Positions 8,563 through 16,552 are shown, numbered from the stretch's first letter. The stretch: 33,163 bases of DNA from Belnapia mucosa (GCF_016775475.1 NZ_JAEUXJ010000029.1:1-33163); one strand, 5' to 3'. Notes: generated by a model not told the origin, from the sequence alone. Translations and numbers: made by a program.

Positions 8563-9225
8563 TCAACGGCGTGACAAGCGGCGGACCAAACGGTCACCAA
8601 GTGACTGCAGCCCTTGAACGAAAAGGATCAGGATGGCGACTACAATCGCCATGACTTCGGGCATGAAACGCTGGTAGCCGAAGCGTATTCCGAGATCACC
8701 CAGCCCGCCCCCACCTATGGCCCCGGCCATTGCCGAGTAGCCCACCAGGCTGACCAGTGTCACAGTGACGGCGGCAACCAAGCCCGGCATGGCTTCGGGC
8801 ACCAGCACCTTGGTCACGATCTGCAGGCGCGTCGCGCCCATGGCGCGTGCCGCCTCTATGACGCCCCGGTCCACCTCTCGAAGGGCATTCTCGAACAGCC
8901 GAACGATAAAAGCCGTAGCGGCGAGCGCCAGCGGGACGATCGCGGCATTAGTGCCGATGGAGGTGCCGGCAACCATCCGGGTAAAGGGTACTATAGCGAC
9001 CATCAGGATGATGAAAGGCGTCGAGCGAACGGCATTCACCACTAGCCCGAGCGGCCGATGCACCAGAGCGTTCGCCGCCAAGCCACCTGGCATGGTCAGG
9101 AGCAGGAGCAGCGCCAGAGGCAAGCCAAGTACGACAGCGATGGCGGCCGAAGCACCGACCATCAGCAGTGTTTGCCAAGCCGCTTCGAGCAGAAGATCCT
9201 GCATAGTCGGGGAAAGCAAACCCAT
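8563..9225 (-). CDS. metI: Methionine ABC transporter permease MetI
   Basis: This 220-residue inner-membrane protein has about five hydrophobic segments. The cytoplasmic coupling loop EAARAMGATRLQIVTKVLVPEAMPGL is the EAA motif of ABC importer permeases, and the pattern VNAVRSTPFIILMVAIVPFTR is characteristic of MetI. MetI forms a homodimer that binds two MetN ATPases. The start codon lies one base after the metN stop (TGA-T-ATG), so the two genes are translationally coupled. Length agrees with the family's usual 215-225 residues. Confidence 0.95.
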   Translation of the reverse strand: MGLLSPTMQDLLLEAAWQTLLMVGASAAIAVVLGLPLALLLLLTMPGGLAANALVHRPLGLVVNAVRSTPFIILMVAIVPFTRMVAGTSIGTNAAIVPLALAATAFIVRLFENALREVDRGVIEAARAMGATRLQIVTKVLVPEAMPGLVAAVTVTLVSLVGYSAMAGAIGGGGLGDLGIRFGYQRFMPEVMAIVVAILILFVQGLQSLGDRLVRRLSRR

Positions 9226-9226
9226 A

Positions 9227-10282
9227 TCACGCCGTCTCCGCTGGAGGGTTGGCGCGGACCTCGGGTATGCCTTCGGTCACCTCCAGCCCTAGCCCACGCA
9301 TCCAGGAGATCGCGGCGTCGATCCGCTGCGACTCGCCATAAACCGCTAGGGCCATGACGCCGAAGGGCACGCCGCCGATCTCGTCAATGCGGCCTGAGAT
9401 GATATTCAGGTCGAGATCGAAGCGCCGGGTGGCCTCGCTGATCACCGACCGGGTGCTGCCTGGACCGGCAAAGAGAATCTGCAGAAGCCGCTGCTGCTCA
9501 CCCGGATTTGGCGGCGGCAACCGGGCAAGAGTGCCCGATGGTACACCATGGCCAATCACCCCAGAGACGAAGCGGCGAGTAGTCTCGGCTTCTGGCCGTG
9601 TAAAGACCTGGAAGACCTGGCCCTGCTCGATGATGCGGCCTGCTTCCATGACGGCAACCCGATCACAGATGGCCTTCACGACAGACATCTCGTGGGTGAT
9701 GAGGAGCACCGTCAGGTTCAGCCGCTCCCGCAAGTTGCGAATGAGTGTGAGGATTTCCGCAGTTGTCTCGGGATCCAGGGCCGATGTCGCCTCGTCGCAG
9801 AGCAGAATGCGCGGCGAGGACGCGAGGGCACGGGCGATACCGACCCGCTGCTTCTGACCACCTGAGAGTTGGGCAGGGTAGGCCTCGCGCTTTGTCTCCA
9901 GCCCAACCAGCGGCAGGAGCTCGCTGATGCGCGCTTCCCGCTCGGCCCGAGGCACCCCAGCTACCTCGAGCGGGAAGGCAATGTTGCCGGCTACGGTGCG
10001 AGAAGAGAGCAGGTTGAAATGCTGAAAAACCATGCCGATGCTCCGCCGTGCGGTGCGCAGCCCTGCTTCGTCGAGCGCCAGCAGGTCCTGTCCCAGTACT
10101 TCCACATGTCCCTCATCTGGGCGTTCCAGGAGGTTCACGCACCGGATGAGCGTTGACTTACCTGCCCCCGACCGACCGACGATGCCAAACACCTCTCCCT
10201 GCTCGACCGAGAGCGACACGCTGTCGAGCGCGAGGGGGCCGATAGTCCCGAAGCGTTTGGACAGACCGGCCAGCCGGATCAT
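9227..10282 (-). CDS. metN: Methionine ABC transporter ATP-binding protein MetN
   Basis: This 351-residue ATPase shows Walker A GRSGAGKST, the signature LSGGQKQR, Walker B ILLCDEATSALD, and the H-loop LLITHEMSV. The last 75 or so residues (STRSVISEATRRFDLDLNIISGRIDEIGG ... ISWMRGLGLEV) form a NIL/ACT-like regulatory domain, which in characterised MetN proteins binds methionine and inhibits transport. I start at the ATG giving MIRLAGLSKRF, the usual MetN N-terminus. A longer frame begins at 10321 and neither start has an ideal ribosome site. It is the first gene of the leftward metNIQQ cluster. I looked for a SAM riboswitch in the upstream 300 bases and did not recognise one. Confidence 0.95.
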   Translation of the reverse strand: MIRLAGLSKRFGTIGPLALDSVSLSVEQGEVFGIVGRSGAGKSTLIRCVNLLERPDEGHVEVLGQDLLALDEAGLRTARRSIGMVFQHFNLLSSRTVAGNIAFPLEVAGVPRAEREARISELLPLVGLETKREAYPAQLSGGQKQRVGIARALASSPRILLCDEATSALDPETTAEILTLIRNLRERLNLTVLLITHEMSVVKAICDRVAVMEAGRIIEQGQVFQVFTRPEAETTRRFVSGVIGHGVPSGTLARLPPPNPGEQQRLLQILFAGPGSTRSVISEATRRFDLDLNIISGRIDEIGGVPFGVMALAVYGESQRIDAAISWMRGLGLEVTEGIPEVRANPPAETA

Positions 10283-10584
10283 CGGGGCAGACCCATCCTG
10301 GCCAAGTGGCAAGCGAAACATAGATCAGGTTGACCCTCTGGAATGAACGCGCAGTAGTTGAGCGAACGGGATGACGTCGGGTGGCCGTTACAAGGGGGGT
10401 GCCCGCTTGGCAAGATTGACCTTCACTCTGAATGGGATCCGAGTGTGCTGAGAGAGTTCGCCTCCTTTGAGCGTGCCCCCGACCTTGGCCAGCCGGCGCG
10501 GGAAAATCCGACTTATTGGTCCGGTCCCAGAAGCGATCCGGCTGCAGGCAAAGATGCTCGCGCCGGCAGGACGGGAGATGAGTG
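10283..10584. promoter_or_regulatory. Intergenic region upstream of metN
   Basis: This region separates the leftward metN operon from the rightward acidic gene and should hold both promoters. I see no recognisable riboswitch core and no clear promoter boxes. A pyrimidine-rich and purine-rich patchwork at 10395-10475 is the only noticeable structure. Confidence 0.3.
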
Positions 10585-10935
10585 ATGACCGCAGACGAGG
10601 ATGACAACACGCTCGTCGAGGTTGACGAGGACGACAGGACCTTCGTGTTCAAAGACGAGGAAACCGGCGAAGAGCATACGGCCTTTGTCCTGCGGAGGGG
10701 CGAGGTGGCAGCCATCCTTGGAGGTTCCGACGGGGAATTCACTGGGCAGTTGGTAACGGCATAGGCCACATCCGAGGATGAGGACGGCGTAGACGCTGAC
10801 GCTTCTGACGATCTGGCGGTTCGGCTGGCCATGGCGTTCCTAGGCCGTCTGGTGGACGAGCCAGAGTTCGTGCGCGACATGCTCGACTGGTTCGAAATGC
10901 ATCTCGCGGCCGACGCCGCGCCGAATGAGGGATAA
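10585..10935 (+). pseudogene. Acidic small protein gene interrupted by an in-frame amber codon
   Basis: An ATG with GGGAG seven bases upstream opens a 59-codon frame, MTADEDDNTLVEVDEDD to GEFTGQLVTA, ending in TAG at 10762-10764. The same frame continues without another stop for 56 codons (ATSEDEDGVDADASDDLAVRLAMAFLGRLVDEPEF... to AAPNEG) and ends in TAA at 10933. Both halves are strongly acidic, which suggests one protein of about 116 residues split by a single nonsense change. Alternatively the first half is a complete 59-residue protein, and the second half starts at the ATG at 10831, which has no ribosome site. I do not recognise the family. The IS630 element begins 36 bases downstream. 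Confidence 0.55.
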
Positions 10936-10970
10936 TGCCAGCCGCCCTATCGAACGGCTGTTCGGGCAGT

Positions 10971-12133
10971 TATACCAAGTCTCCGAGAGCATGACTCGCG
11001 GAGGATTCCCAGGCTGGCGGCGCTCTGATTCAACGTGGCGAACAGGGGAGCTTCGCCATGCCCATCCCACTCCGAGCGGACTTTGACGCGGCTGGGCTTC
11101 GTGCTGCGGCTCGCCGGACCAAGGATGCAGTCCAGGCCCGGCGCCTGTTGGCCTTGGCAGCCATTTACGATGGCGCGTCGCGTACAGAGGCCGCTCGGGT
11201 CGGCGGAGTGACGGTGCAGATCGTCCGGGACTGGGTGGTTCGGTTCAATGCCGAGGGCCCGGCTGGGCTGGTTGACCGCAAGGCGCCGGGCCAGGCGTCA
11301 CGGCTGACCAGTACCCACCGTGCGGCCCTGGCGGCGGTGCTCGAGAGCGGTCCGATACCCGCGGTCCACGGCGTGGTGCGGTGGCGGTTGGTCGATCTCT
11401 GCCAATGGCTGTGGGAGGAGCACCGGGTCACGGCCGCCAAGCAGACGATGAGCCGCGAGGTGCGGGCCCTTGGCTACCGTAAGCTCTCGGCTCGCCCTCG
11501 CCATCATGCGCAAGCCGAAGGCGCGGCCGATCTTTTTAAAAGAGCTTCGCCAGCCGTCTGGACGAAGTCGCGCGTGAGAACGGCGTAGCAGCGCGCGACA
11601 TCGAGATCTGGTTCGCCGATGAGGCCAGGATAGGCCAGAAGAACAAGATGACCCGGCGCTGGGCCCGGCGCGGCACCCGGCCCGTGGCGCTGAGCGACCA
11701 ACGCACAGCCTCGACCTATATCTTCGGTGCCATCTGCCCCAAGGAGGGCAAGGCGGCAGGCCTTGTCCTGCCCCACTGCAACACTGCAGCCATGAGCCTG
11801 CACCTCGCCGAGGTCGCTGCCGCCGTGGCGCCTGGTGCCCATGCCGTGCTGCTGCTCGACCAAGCCGGATGGCACCTGTCAGACAGGCTTGAGGTACCGT
11901 CGAACATCACCCTCATCCCGTTGCCGCCCAAGTGCCCAGAATTGAACCCGGTCGAGAACACCTGGCAGTTCATGCGAGACAACTGGCTCTCGAACCGCGT
12001 CTTCCGGTGCTACGACGACATCGTCGACCACTGCTGCCGCGCCTGGAACAGGCTCGTCGAACAACCCTGGACAATCATGTCCATCGGACTGCGCGATTGG
12101 GCACATCGGTTCTGATCAACGGGATTTGGTATA
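10971..12133 (+). mobile_element. IS630-family insertion sequence
   Basis: The element is about 1.16 kb. The left end reads TATACCAAGTCTCCG and the right end, reverse-complemented, reads TATACCAAATCCCG. These are short inverted ends flanked by TA, the target that IS630 elements duplicate. The single transposase gene fills the interior. The insertion separates the acidic gene on the left from the promoter region of the Bug receptor gene on the right, leaving only 70 bases before that receptor's start. Confidence 0.8.
11058..12115 (+). pseudogene. IS630-family transposase, frameshifted near 11538
   Basis: The first frame (11058-11588) encodes a helix-turn-helix N-terminus (TEAARVGGVTVQIVRDWVVRFNAEGPAGLVDRK) up to ADLFK. 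From about 11540 the sequence continues in the -1 frame as SFASRLDEVAREN ... IEIWFADEARIGQKNKMTRRW and on to LRDWAHRF. All three likely catalytic acids are in the second part: D of WFADE, D of LLLDQAGWH and E of LNPVENTW. The junction is TTTTTAAAAG. Adding one A would restore FKKSFASR, a normal IS630 string. In the -1 frame a TAA sits at 11537-11539, and the tract is not a canonical slippery heptamer, so a one-base loss fits better than programmed frameshifting, although some IS630 members do use frameshifting. Confidence 0.8.
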
Positions 12134-12203
12134 AGGCCTATTCGAGCTTGAGCCAAGAAGGGAGCCCCTCCTACCGTGGTTTGCTGTTTGCGAAAGCGAT
12201 CCT

Positions 12204-13166
12204 ATGTTCGTCACCCGTCGAGCCACTCTCGCGCTGCTGGCTTTGCCTTCTGCGGCCTCTCGCGCGCAGGAACGCAGCTGGAATCCGACGGGACCGGTCC
12301 GGGTCGTTGTGCCCCAGCCCCCCGGCGCCTCGATGGACCTCGCCATCCGCCAGCTCGCCCAAGTTCTGCAGGCTGACCTCGGCCAGCCCGTAATCATTGA
12401 GAACCGCACCGGCGCCGGCACGCTGGTCGGCACCGAGGCCGTGGCCCGCGCCGCGCCAGACGGCCACACCGTGCTGATCGCGGCCAACAGCTTCGTCATC
12501 AACGCCGCCCTGCGGCCGAACCTTTCATACGACCCGCTGCGAGACTTCGTGCCGATCGCGCTGCTCACGGTGGTGCCGCACGTCCTGGTGGCGCACCCGA
12601 GCGTCGCGGCAGACTTCGCCGGCTTCCTGGAGGCGGCGCGGCGGCCGGGCAAGGGGCTCAGCTTCGGCTCCTACGGCGTCGGCACCTCCAACCACATCGG
12701 CGCCGAACAGCTCAAGCTGCTGGCCGGACTGAACGCCACTCACGTGCCCTACCGCGGCGCGCAGGCCGAGGTGGACCTCCTTGCCGGACGTATCGACTTC
12801 ATGCTCGCCAACCTGCCCAACGTGCTACAGCCTGTCGCCGCGGGGCAGCTCAAGGCACTTACCGTCGCCGCACCGCAGCGGTCTCGGCACCTCCCAGAGG
12901 TGCCACCCCTAACCGATCTGGGCTTTCCCATCCTCTCCGACAGCTGGTTTGGCGTTGTAGCACCAGCTGGGCTGCGGCCTGAGGTCACCGACCGCCACAG
13001 CGCAGCGTGGTTGGCTGGGCTGGATCGCCCAGAGGTCCGCGCCGACTTCGAGCGGCGGGGCTTGGAGGTGTTGGGGATCGGTCCGGCCGAGTTCGCCGCC
13101 CGCCTGCGCCGCGACCTCGCCACCTACACTGAGGTGGTGAGGGCGGCGAACATCAAGCCGGAGTAG
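12204..13166 (+). CDS. Tripartite tricarboxylate transporter (Bug) family periplasmic receptor
   Basis: This 320-residue protein has a short signal peptide (MFVTRRATLALLALPSAASRAQ). Bug/TctC landmarks follow: GPVRVVVPQPPGASMDLAIRQLA, the ligand-loop region QPVIIENRTGAGTLVGTEAVARAAPDGHTVL, then GTSNHIGAEQLKLLAG, ATHVPYRGAQAEVDLLAGRIDFMLANL, and APAGLRPEV. The family binds carboxylates or other small organic ligands in the periplasm for TctAB-type permeases. No permease gene is nearby, as is common for orphan Bug proteins. No convincing ribosome site precedes the ATG, and the IS630 end lies 70 bases upstream, so the native promoter may have been displaced (inference). Confidence 0.9.
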   Translation: MFVTRRATLALLALPSAASRAQERSWNPTGPVRVVVPQPPGASMDLAIRQLAQVLQADLGQPVIIENRTGAGTLVGTEAVARAAPDGHTVLIAANSFVINAALRPNLSYDPLRDFVPIALLTVVPHVLVAHPSVAADFAGFLEAARRPGKGLSFGSYGVGTSNHIGAEQLKLLAGLNATHVPYRGAQAEVDLLAGRIDFMLANLPNVLQPVAAGQLKALTVAAPQRSRHLPEVPPLTDLGFPILSDSWFGVVAPAGLRPEVTDRHSAAWLAGLDRPEVRADFERRGLEVLGIGPAEFAARLRRDLATYTEVVRAANIKPE

Positions 13167-13300
13167 AGGGCACAGATCCGCCGGGCAGTCCTGTCAGGCG
13201 AAGCTGACCGCCTGAGCCGACCCTTTCACGGTCCGACTTGCCGCGGCAGACGCTTCGCGCGCCGAGGCCGCCCTAGCGGTGCGAGTGGTCGCCAGCCGGA

Positions 13301-13323
13301 GCGAGTGGCTGGTTTCCACTCGC
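13301..13323. terminator. Hairpin downstream of the Bug receptor gene
   Basis: An eight-base stem, GCGAGTGG with CCACTCGC, has a seven-base loop and lies 135 bases after the receptor stop. A further GCGAGTGG copy is at 13281-13288. There is no T-run directly after the stem, so this is only a possible terminator. Confidence 0.25.
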
Positions 13324-13429
13324 GTCGCCTAATATTTCGGACCAGGCGAGGCCATTACCGTCTGCTCACCCGCATCCGTGCACCAATGCCACGTGAGCGG
13401 TAGGGAGAGGCTACAACTTGGCCCGCGCA

Positions 13430-13840
13430 TCAGACCCAGCCGAGTTCCTTAAGAGCGTAGCCATCGTTCCAGACCTTCGTCATGTGCACGATCTTCCCGT
13501 CCTGGAACCGCATGACATAGACGTAGTCGGTGCGCGTTGTCCTGCCGGTCGGTGGGACCGGACCGCCCGCCTTGTGCGTGCCGACGAAGGTAGCGAACGC
13601 GCAGACCTGCTCGCGCTCACGGTCCTCTGCGAAGGCCTTCAGCTCGTAGGTAGCGTCGGTCAGGACTGTGAGGATGCCTTTCATCCACTCGGTGTATTGC
13701 TCCAGCGTTTTCACATCGACCAGCGCGCCCGCCTGTGCCGCGAAGGTTGCATTCGGTGCGCAGTGGCCGCGACATGTCTCCCAACCCTCACCAGCCTCGC
13801 AGGCTTCGAAGAACGCTTTCGCGGTCTCCATGGCCGACAT
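13430..13840 (-). CDS. SnoaL-like (NTF2-fold) protein
   Basis: This 136-residue protein starts MSAMETAKAFFEACEAGEGWE. The pattern of an N-terminal helix, CAPNATFAAQAGALVDVKTLEQYTEWMKGIL, then strands with FATFVGTHKAGGPVPPTGRTTRTDYVYVMRFQDGKIVHMTKVWND fits the SnoaL-like/NTF2 fold, in which DGKI followed by a W near the end is usual. Members act as small-molecule cyclases, isomerases or accessory proteins; no specific reaction can be assigned. The ATG at 13840 has GGGAGG about five bases upstream; a longer frame reaches 13882. It is a single gene oriented toward the Bug receptor. Confidence 0.75.
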   Translation of the reverse strand: MSAMETAKAFFEACEAGEGWETCRGHCAPNATFAAQAGALVDVKTLEQYTEWMKGILTVLTDATYELKAFAEDREREQVCAFATFVGTHKAGGPVPPTGRTTRTDYVYVMRFQDGKIVHMTKVWNDGYALKELGWV

Positions 13841-14209
13841 GACACCCTCCCTGGTATGCGCACCGTTGCCTCGGTGCTTCACAAGAGCCTAGGCGCTCGT
13901 GACTGCGAACTTCAGGCGTCGTGTCCGGCGCCACTCCGCGCTCGGCTTCACAAGCCCAACGCAGTTCGAGAAGATGGCCGCCACTTCCACATGTGAGCCG
14001 CCGCCGCTTTCAACCGAGGGCGGCATCGGGTATTCGTGGACGCGAGCCGGTCAAGGTCTGCACTGCGCACGCCTGCGCTGTGTTTTAGCCGCTGGAGCGG
14101 GAGTGGTCTGGCACCTGCACCCGCAGTCACGGCGCCACGACATTCGCGGTGTAAAATTCTGCGCCAATGTCTCGACGTCGCGACCTTGAGCGGCCGGCTT
14201 AGCCTAGCC
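13841..14209. other. Gene-free stretch
   Basis: No gene, repeat or strong hairpin was recognised here. It lies between the 5' end of the SnoaL-like gene and the 3' end of the double-glycine peptide gene. Confidence 0.3.
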
Positions 14210-14428
14210 TTAAGTGACGATGACGGGATTAGGAGGAATAGTCGCAACGACAAACCGCGCGTATTCGCCCCTGATTGGGTTGGGCGGGATTTCTTGGATG
14301 CCGCTACTGATAACGGAACCTCGGTTGTAGACTTCGTTGAAGCCCCCCCCGCCGACATGATCCAACTCCGCGTCCGTAAGGACGGTCGGATCAGTTTGGT
14401 TGGATGTGGTTTCCGTAGTGATGGTCAT
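14210..14428 (-). CDS. Small peptide with a double-glycine leader (bacteriocin/RiPP-like precursor)
   Basis: This 72-residue peptide begins MTITTETTSNQTDPTVLTDAELDHVGGGGF. The segment LTDAELDHVGG matches the classical double-glycine leader pattern (L-S/T-x-x-E-L-x-x-V-x-GG) recognised by C39 peptidase/ABC exporters or by precursor-modifying enzymes. Cleavage after one of the GG pairs would release a peptide of about 43-45 residues, FNEVYNRGSVISSGIQ onward, with two PPNP repeats and no cysteine. A GAGGA lies about five bases before the chosen ATG. No exporter, immunity or modification gene is visible nearby, so it may be an orphan. The leader is clear, but function as a bacteriocin or signal is inference. 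Confidence 0.6.
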   Translation of the reverse strand: MTITTETTSNQTDPTVLTDAELDHVGGGGFNEVYNRGSVISSGIQEIPPNPIRGEYARFVVATIPPNPVIVT

Positions 14429-14699
14429 TGCTTCCTCGCATGTATGGGCTGGCGCGAGGCATGCCGGGTCCTCGGACGGCAGCGACGCGAGACAGCCGTT
14501 GTTGTAGGGCAGGAGTAACTGCTCGAGGCTGGCCACGAACAGGCGCCTGTAGCGAGTGTCAGCGGAAGCGCGAACCTTCAGCCGTCCGCGCCGAGGATCT
14601 CAGCGGGCGGTGAGGTCACACTATGCCTTGATTGCTGACCCTTTGCGTGAAAATCGTACAGAACGGGTTACAGGCGTCAGGTCCGGGTAAGAGGCGCCG

Positions 14700-14999
14700 T
14701 CATGGCTGCACCACGGCCTTCGCCAGCATCGCCCAAGCCCGCAGCAGCGCGCCGCACATCGCCAGCGGCTCGGTCGCGCTCCACTGTCCGTGATGAGGGT
14801 AGAGCCATTTGCCATCGCGTCCGGCGCGGCGGCAGGACGCATAGACCAGTCCGCTGGCATAGGTGGGAGGCATCCACTCGAACCCGGGCGGGAGGAGCTG
14901 CACCGCCGCCGCCTTTTCGGTCGTGTAGGGCAGCACGGGCCCGGCGCGGCCTATCACGTCATGGATGGTCTGATCCGCCGCGGCGCTGCCGACGGCCAC
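14700..14999 (-). CDS. Conserved-looking hypothetical protein
   Basis: This roughly 99-residue protein starts at a GTG: MAVGSAAADQTIHDVIGRAGP. It is rich in aromatics and prolines (LPPGFEWMPPTYASGLVYASC, GKWLYPHHGQWSATEPLAMCGALLRAW). The composition looks like a real protein rather than an antisense shadow. The frame stays open upstream to about 15090, reading ...LDSLLARAVLTQLDCLTRIGSRLGH before MAVGS, but no ATG, GTG or TTG is found there, so the real start may be missing or may be this GTG. It follows the coiled-coil gene on the same strand, probably as a unit. I do not recognise a named family. Confidence 0.5.
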   Translation of the reverse strand: MAVGSAAADQTIHDVIGRAGPVLPYTTEKAAAVQLLPPGFEWMPPTYASGLVYASCRRAGRDGKWLYPHHGQWSATEPLAMCGALLRAWAMLAKAVVQP

Positions 15000-15043
15000 A
15001 TGCCCGAGCCGCGAGCCGATGCGGGTAAGGCAGTCGAGTTGAG

Positions 15044-15646
15044 TCAGGACCGCGCGCGCCAGAAGGCTGTCCAGGCACGCCGTAGCGGGCCGCTAGCCAG
15101 CCAGCTGGCCAGCACCGCTTCCGCATGCTCAGCCCGTGCCGCCTCGCGCGTTACCGCATCCCGCAGCGCCGCGACCTCGGCCTCCAGCACCGGCACCCGC
15201 TCCGCCTGTGGCCGCAAGCGGGTCCGCTCGGCTTCCAGTGCCATGGCTCGCAGTGCCGCTTGCCGAGCCGCGGCTGTCGCTTTGTCTCTTATCGCTTCTG
15301 CGGCTTTCCGACCGGCCTCCGCCTCTTCCAAAAGTCGGACATCGCGCGCCACGGCTTGTCGGAGGGCCGCTACTTCTCCTTCGGCCCGATTGGCCCGCGT
15401 AGCGTCCTGCTCAACTCGCCCACGAGCCTGTTCAAGCTGCTTCACCGTTGGGGTCAACCGGATCGCTTCTCGAAGGCCGGCTGCCTCGCCCTCGGCCAGG
15501 GCGGCGGCGGCTTCTGCTGCCTCTCGGCGCTCCCGTTCCTGTCGCAAGGCTTCGGTCAAGGCGCTAAGCGCCTGCGGCTCCATCACACTGCTGGGCGTGA
15601 CCTCTCCCGTGACCTTGCTCGCGTTACCGCTGCTATCGGTATCCAT
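15044..15646 (-). CDS. Coiled-coil protein starting within repeat copy B
   Basis: This 200-residue protein has the N-terminus MDTDSSGNASKVTGEVTPSS. Residues about 28-175 form a nearly continuous alanine/glutamate/arginine coiled coil (ALTEALRQERERREAAEAAAALAEGE onward). A hydrophobic tail, ASWLASGPLRRAWTAFWRARS, could pack or touch the membrane. No enzyme motif is present. The initiator ATG lies inside repeat copy B, and the same frame is open upstream, reading about FFCRGRADTAIFTD, back to a TAA, with no alternative start. The conserved peptide upstream of the ATG is therefore either untranslated, or initiation is at a non-standard codon. KfrA-like plasmid proteins are also long coiled coils, but the typical KfrA N-terminal domain is not seen. 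Confidence 0.6.
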   Translation of the reverse strand: MDTDSSGNASKVTGEVTPSSVMEPQALSALTEALRQERERREAAEAAAALAEGEAAGLREAIRLTPTVKQLEQARGRVEQDATRANRAEGEVAALRQAVARDVRLLEEAEAGRKAAEAIRDKATAAARQAALRAMALEAERTRLRPQAERVPVLEAEVAALRDAVTREAARAEHAEAVLASWLASGPLRRAWTAFWRARS

Positions 15647-15661
15647 ATCGGTGAAGATGGC
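15634..15661 (-). repeat. Copy B of the DIFVDMDTDN-encoding repeat
   Basis: The minus strand encodes AIFTDMDTDS. The 23-base core at 15636-15658 matches copies A and C at 20 positions. Relative to A and C it has GAT-ACC-GAT for D-T-D where A has GAC-ACC-GAC, synonymous third-base changes. The ATG is the start of the coiled-coil gene. Confidence 0.65.
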
Positions 15662-15863
15662 AGTATCAGCCCGCCCACGGCAGAAGAATTTGCCCCGATC
15701 TTCTGACCTGTTTTGAGGGGCTTATCGCATATGTGGATGGGAGCAGGGGGCATCCACCTCATCACGTGAGGAAGCGCCGACCTCAGCCCTTTCCTATTGC
15801 TCACGGCACCCGACTGACCGCCGTAAGCGTTCATGCTTGGCGTCACCGCTGGAGGACAGGTCC

Positions 15864-16130
15864 ATGCAATGCCGCGTATGCGACACTCCGTACATGATCG
15901 CACCTGGGATTGGGCCCTACTGCCCGAATCTGGAATGCGACAGCCACGAGGGGAGAGACCTGCACGACCTTGAGGTCATTGACCGGTTCGAGATGCAGCG
16001 CAGGCAGCGGGACGGCAGGGTTTTCGCCGGTATGCAGGACGCAGCAGTGGCCAGGTTGAGAGCACTGTGTCTGGCGGACTGCAAACGCACCGAGGCCATC
16101 TGGCGCGTCATCAACACCAAGGCTCGTTGA
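15864..16130 (+). CDS. Small zinc-ribbon-like protein
   Basis: This 88-residue protein starts MQCRVCDTPYMIAPGIGPYCPNLEC. Two cysteine pairs, CRVC and CPNLEC, are spaced as in a zinc ribbon or rubredoxin-like knuckle. The rest is charged and helical (HDLEVIDRFEMQRRQRDGRVF ... RLRALCLADCKRTEAIWRVINTKAR). GGAGG lies eight bases before the ATG, strong support for translation. It is a cytoplasmic protein of unknown function; metal or nucleic-acid binding is inferred from the cysteines only. Confidence 0.65.
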   Translation: MQCRVCDTPYMIAPGIGPYCPNLECDSHEGRDLHDLEVIDRFEMQRRQRDGRVFAGMQDAAVARLRALCLADCKRTEAIWRVINTKAR

Positions 16131-16243
16131 TCCCAACCCACCTGGGGTTTTTGTATCAGCCCTGCGCCAGCTTTGCAGGAACGAACCGCCCCTTTGCCCG
16201 TCGTGGGCTGGTGCTGGTGGCTGCGGCACCCGACATCTGCGGC

Positions 16244-16552
16244 ATGAGCTTACCGCCTCCTGACCAGATGCTGCCCGCAAAGCCAAGGATCACGTCCGAA
16301 AAGCGCCGGCGCCGCACCGCTGATCAGCTGAGGGTCATCCGGTTGCGGATGGCGATCGGTCGCGAGTTGGATAATCGGGGCATCATGACGCCCGCCGGGA
16401 TTGGCGCCGCCCTTGGGATTCTACCAGCGGAAGCGACTTCCCTGCTGAACCGGAAGCAGTGGCGGGAGGGGGATGTGGCGCTGCTCGAGGCGGCAGCGGC
16501 TCGGCTGGGGGTGCAGGTGCCGGAACCAGCGAGAGACGACTGGCCGAGCTAA
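16244..16552 (+). CDS. Possible helix-turn-helix small protein
   Basis: This 102-residue protein starts MSLPPPDQMLPAKPRITSEK. A basic stretch (KRRRRTADQLRVIRLRMAIG) precedes TPAGIGAALGILPAEATSLLNRKQWREGDVALLEAAAARLGV, which can be read as a Cro/C1-like helix-turn-helix with the usual final helix. No strong ribosome site was found before this ATG, and an open frame extends further upstream. DNA binding is a guess from helical periodicity, not a recognised family match. Confidence 0.45.
   Translation: MSLPPPDQMLPAKPRITSEKRRRRTADQLRVIRLRMAIGRELDNRGIMTPAGIGAALGILPAEATSLLNRKQWREGDVALLEAAAARLGVQVPEPARDDWPS

Noticed and set aside
10283..10584. Possible SAM riboswitch before metN
   Set aside because: I could not find the core motifs or pairing of a known SAM class; only loose similarity in short purine runs.
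11535..11543. Canonical -1 programmed frameshift signal in the IS630 gene
   Set aside because: The zero-frame codons TTT AAA AGA do not form an X-XXY-YYZ heptamer, and the -1 frame has a TAA across the tract.
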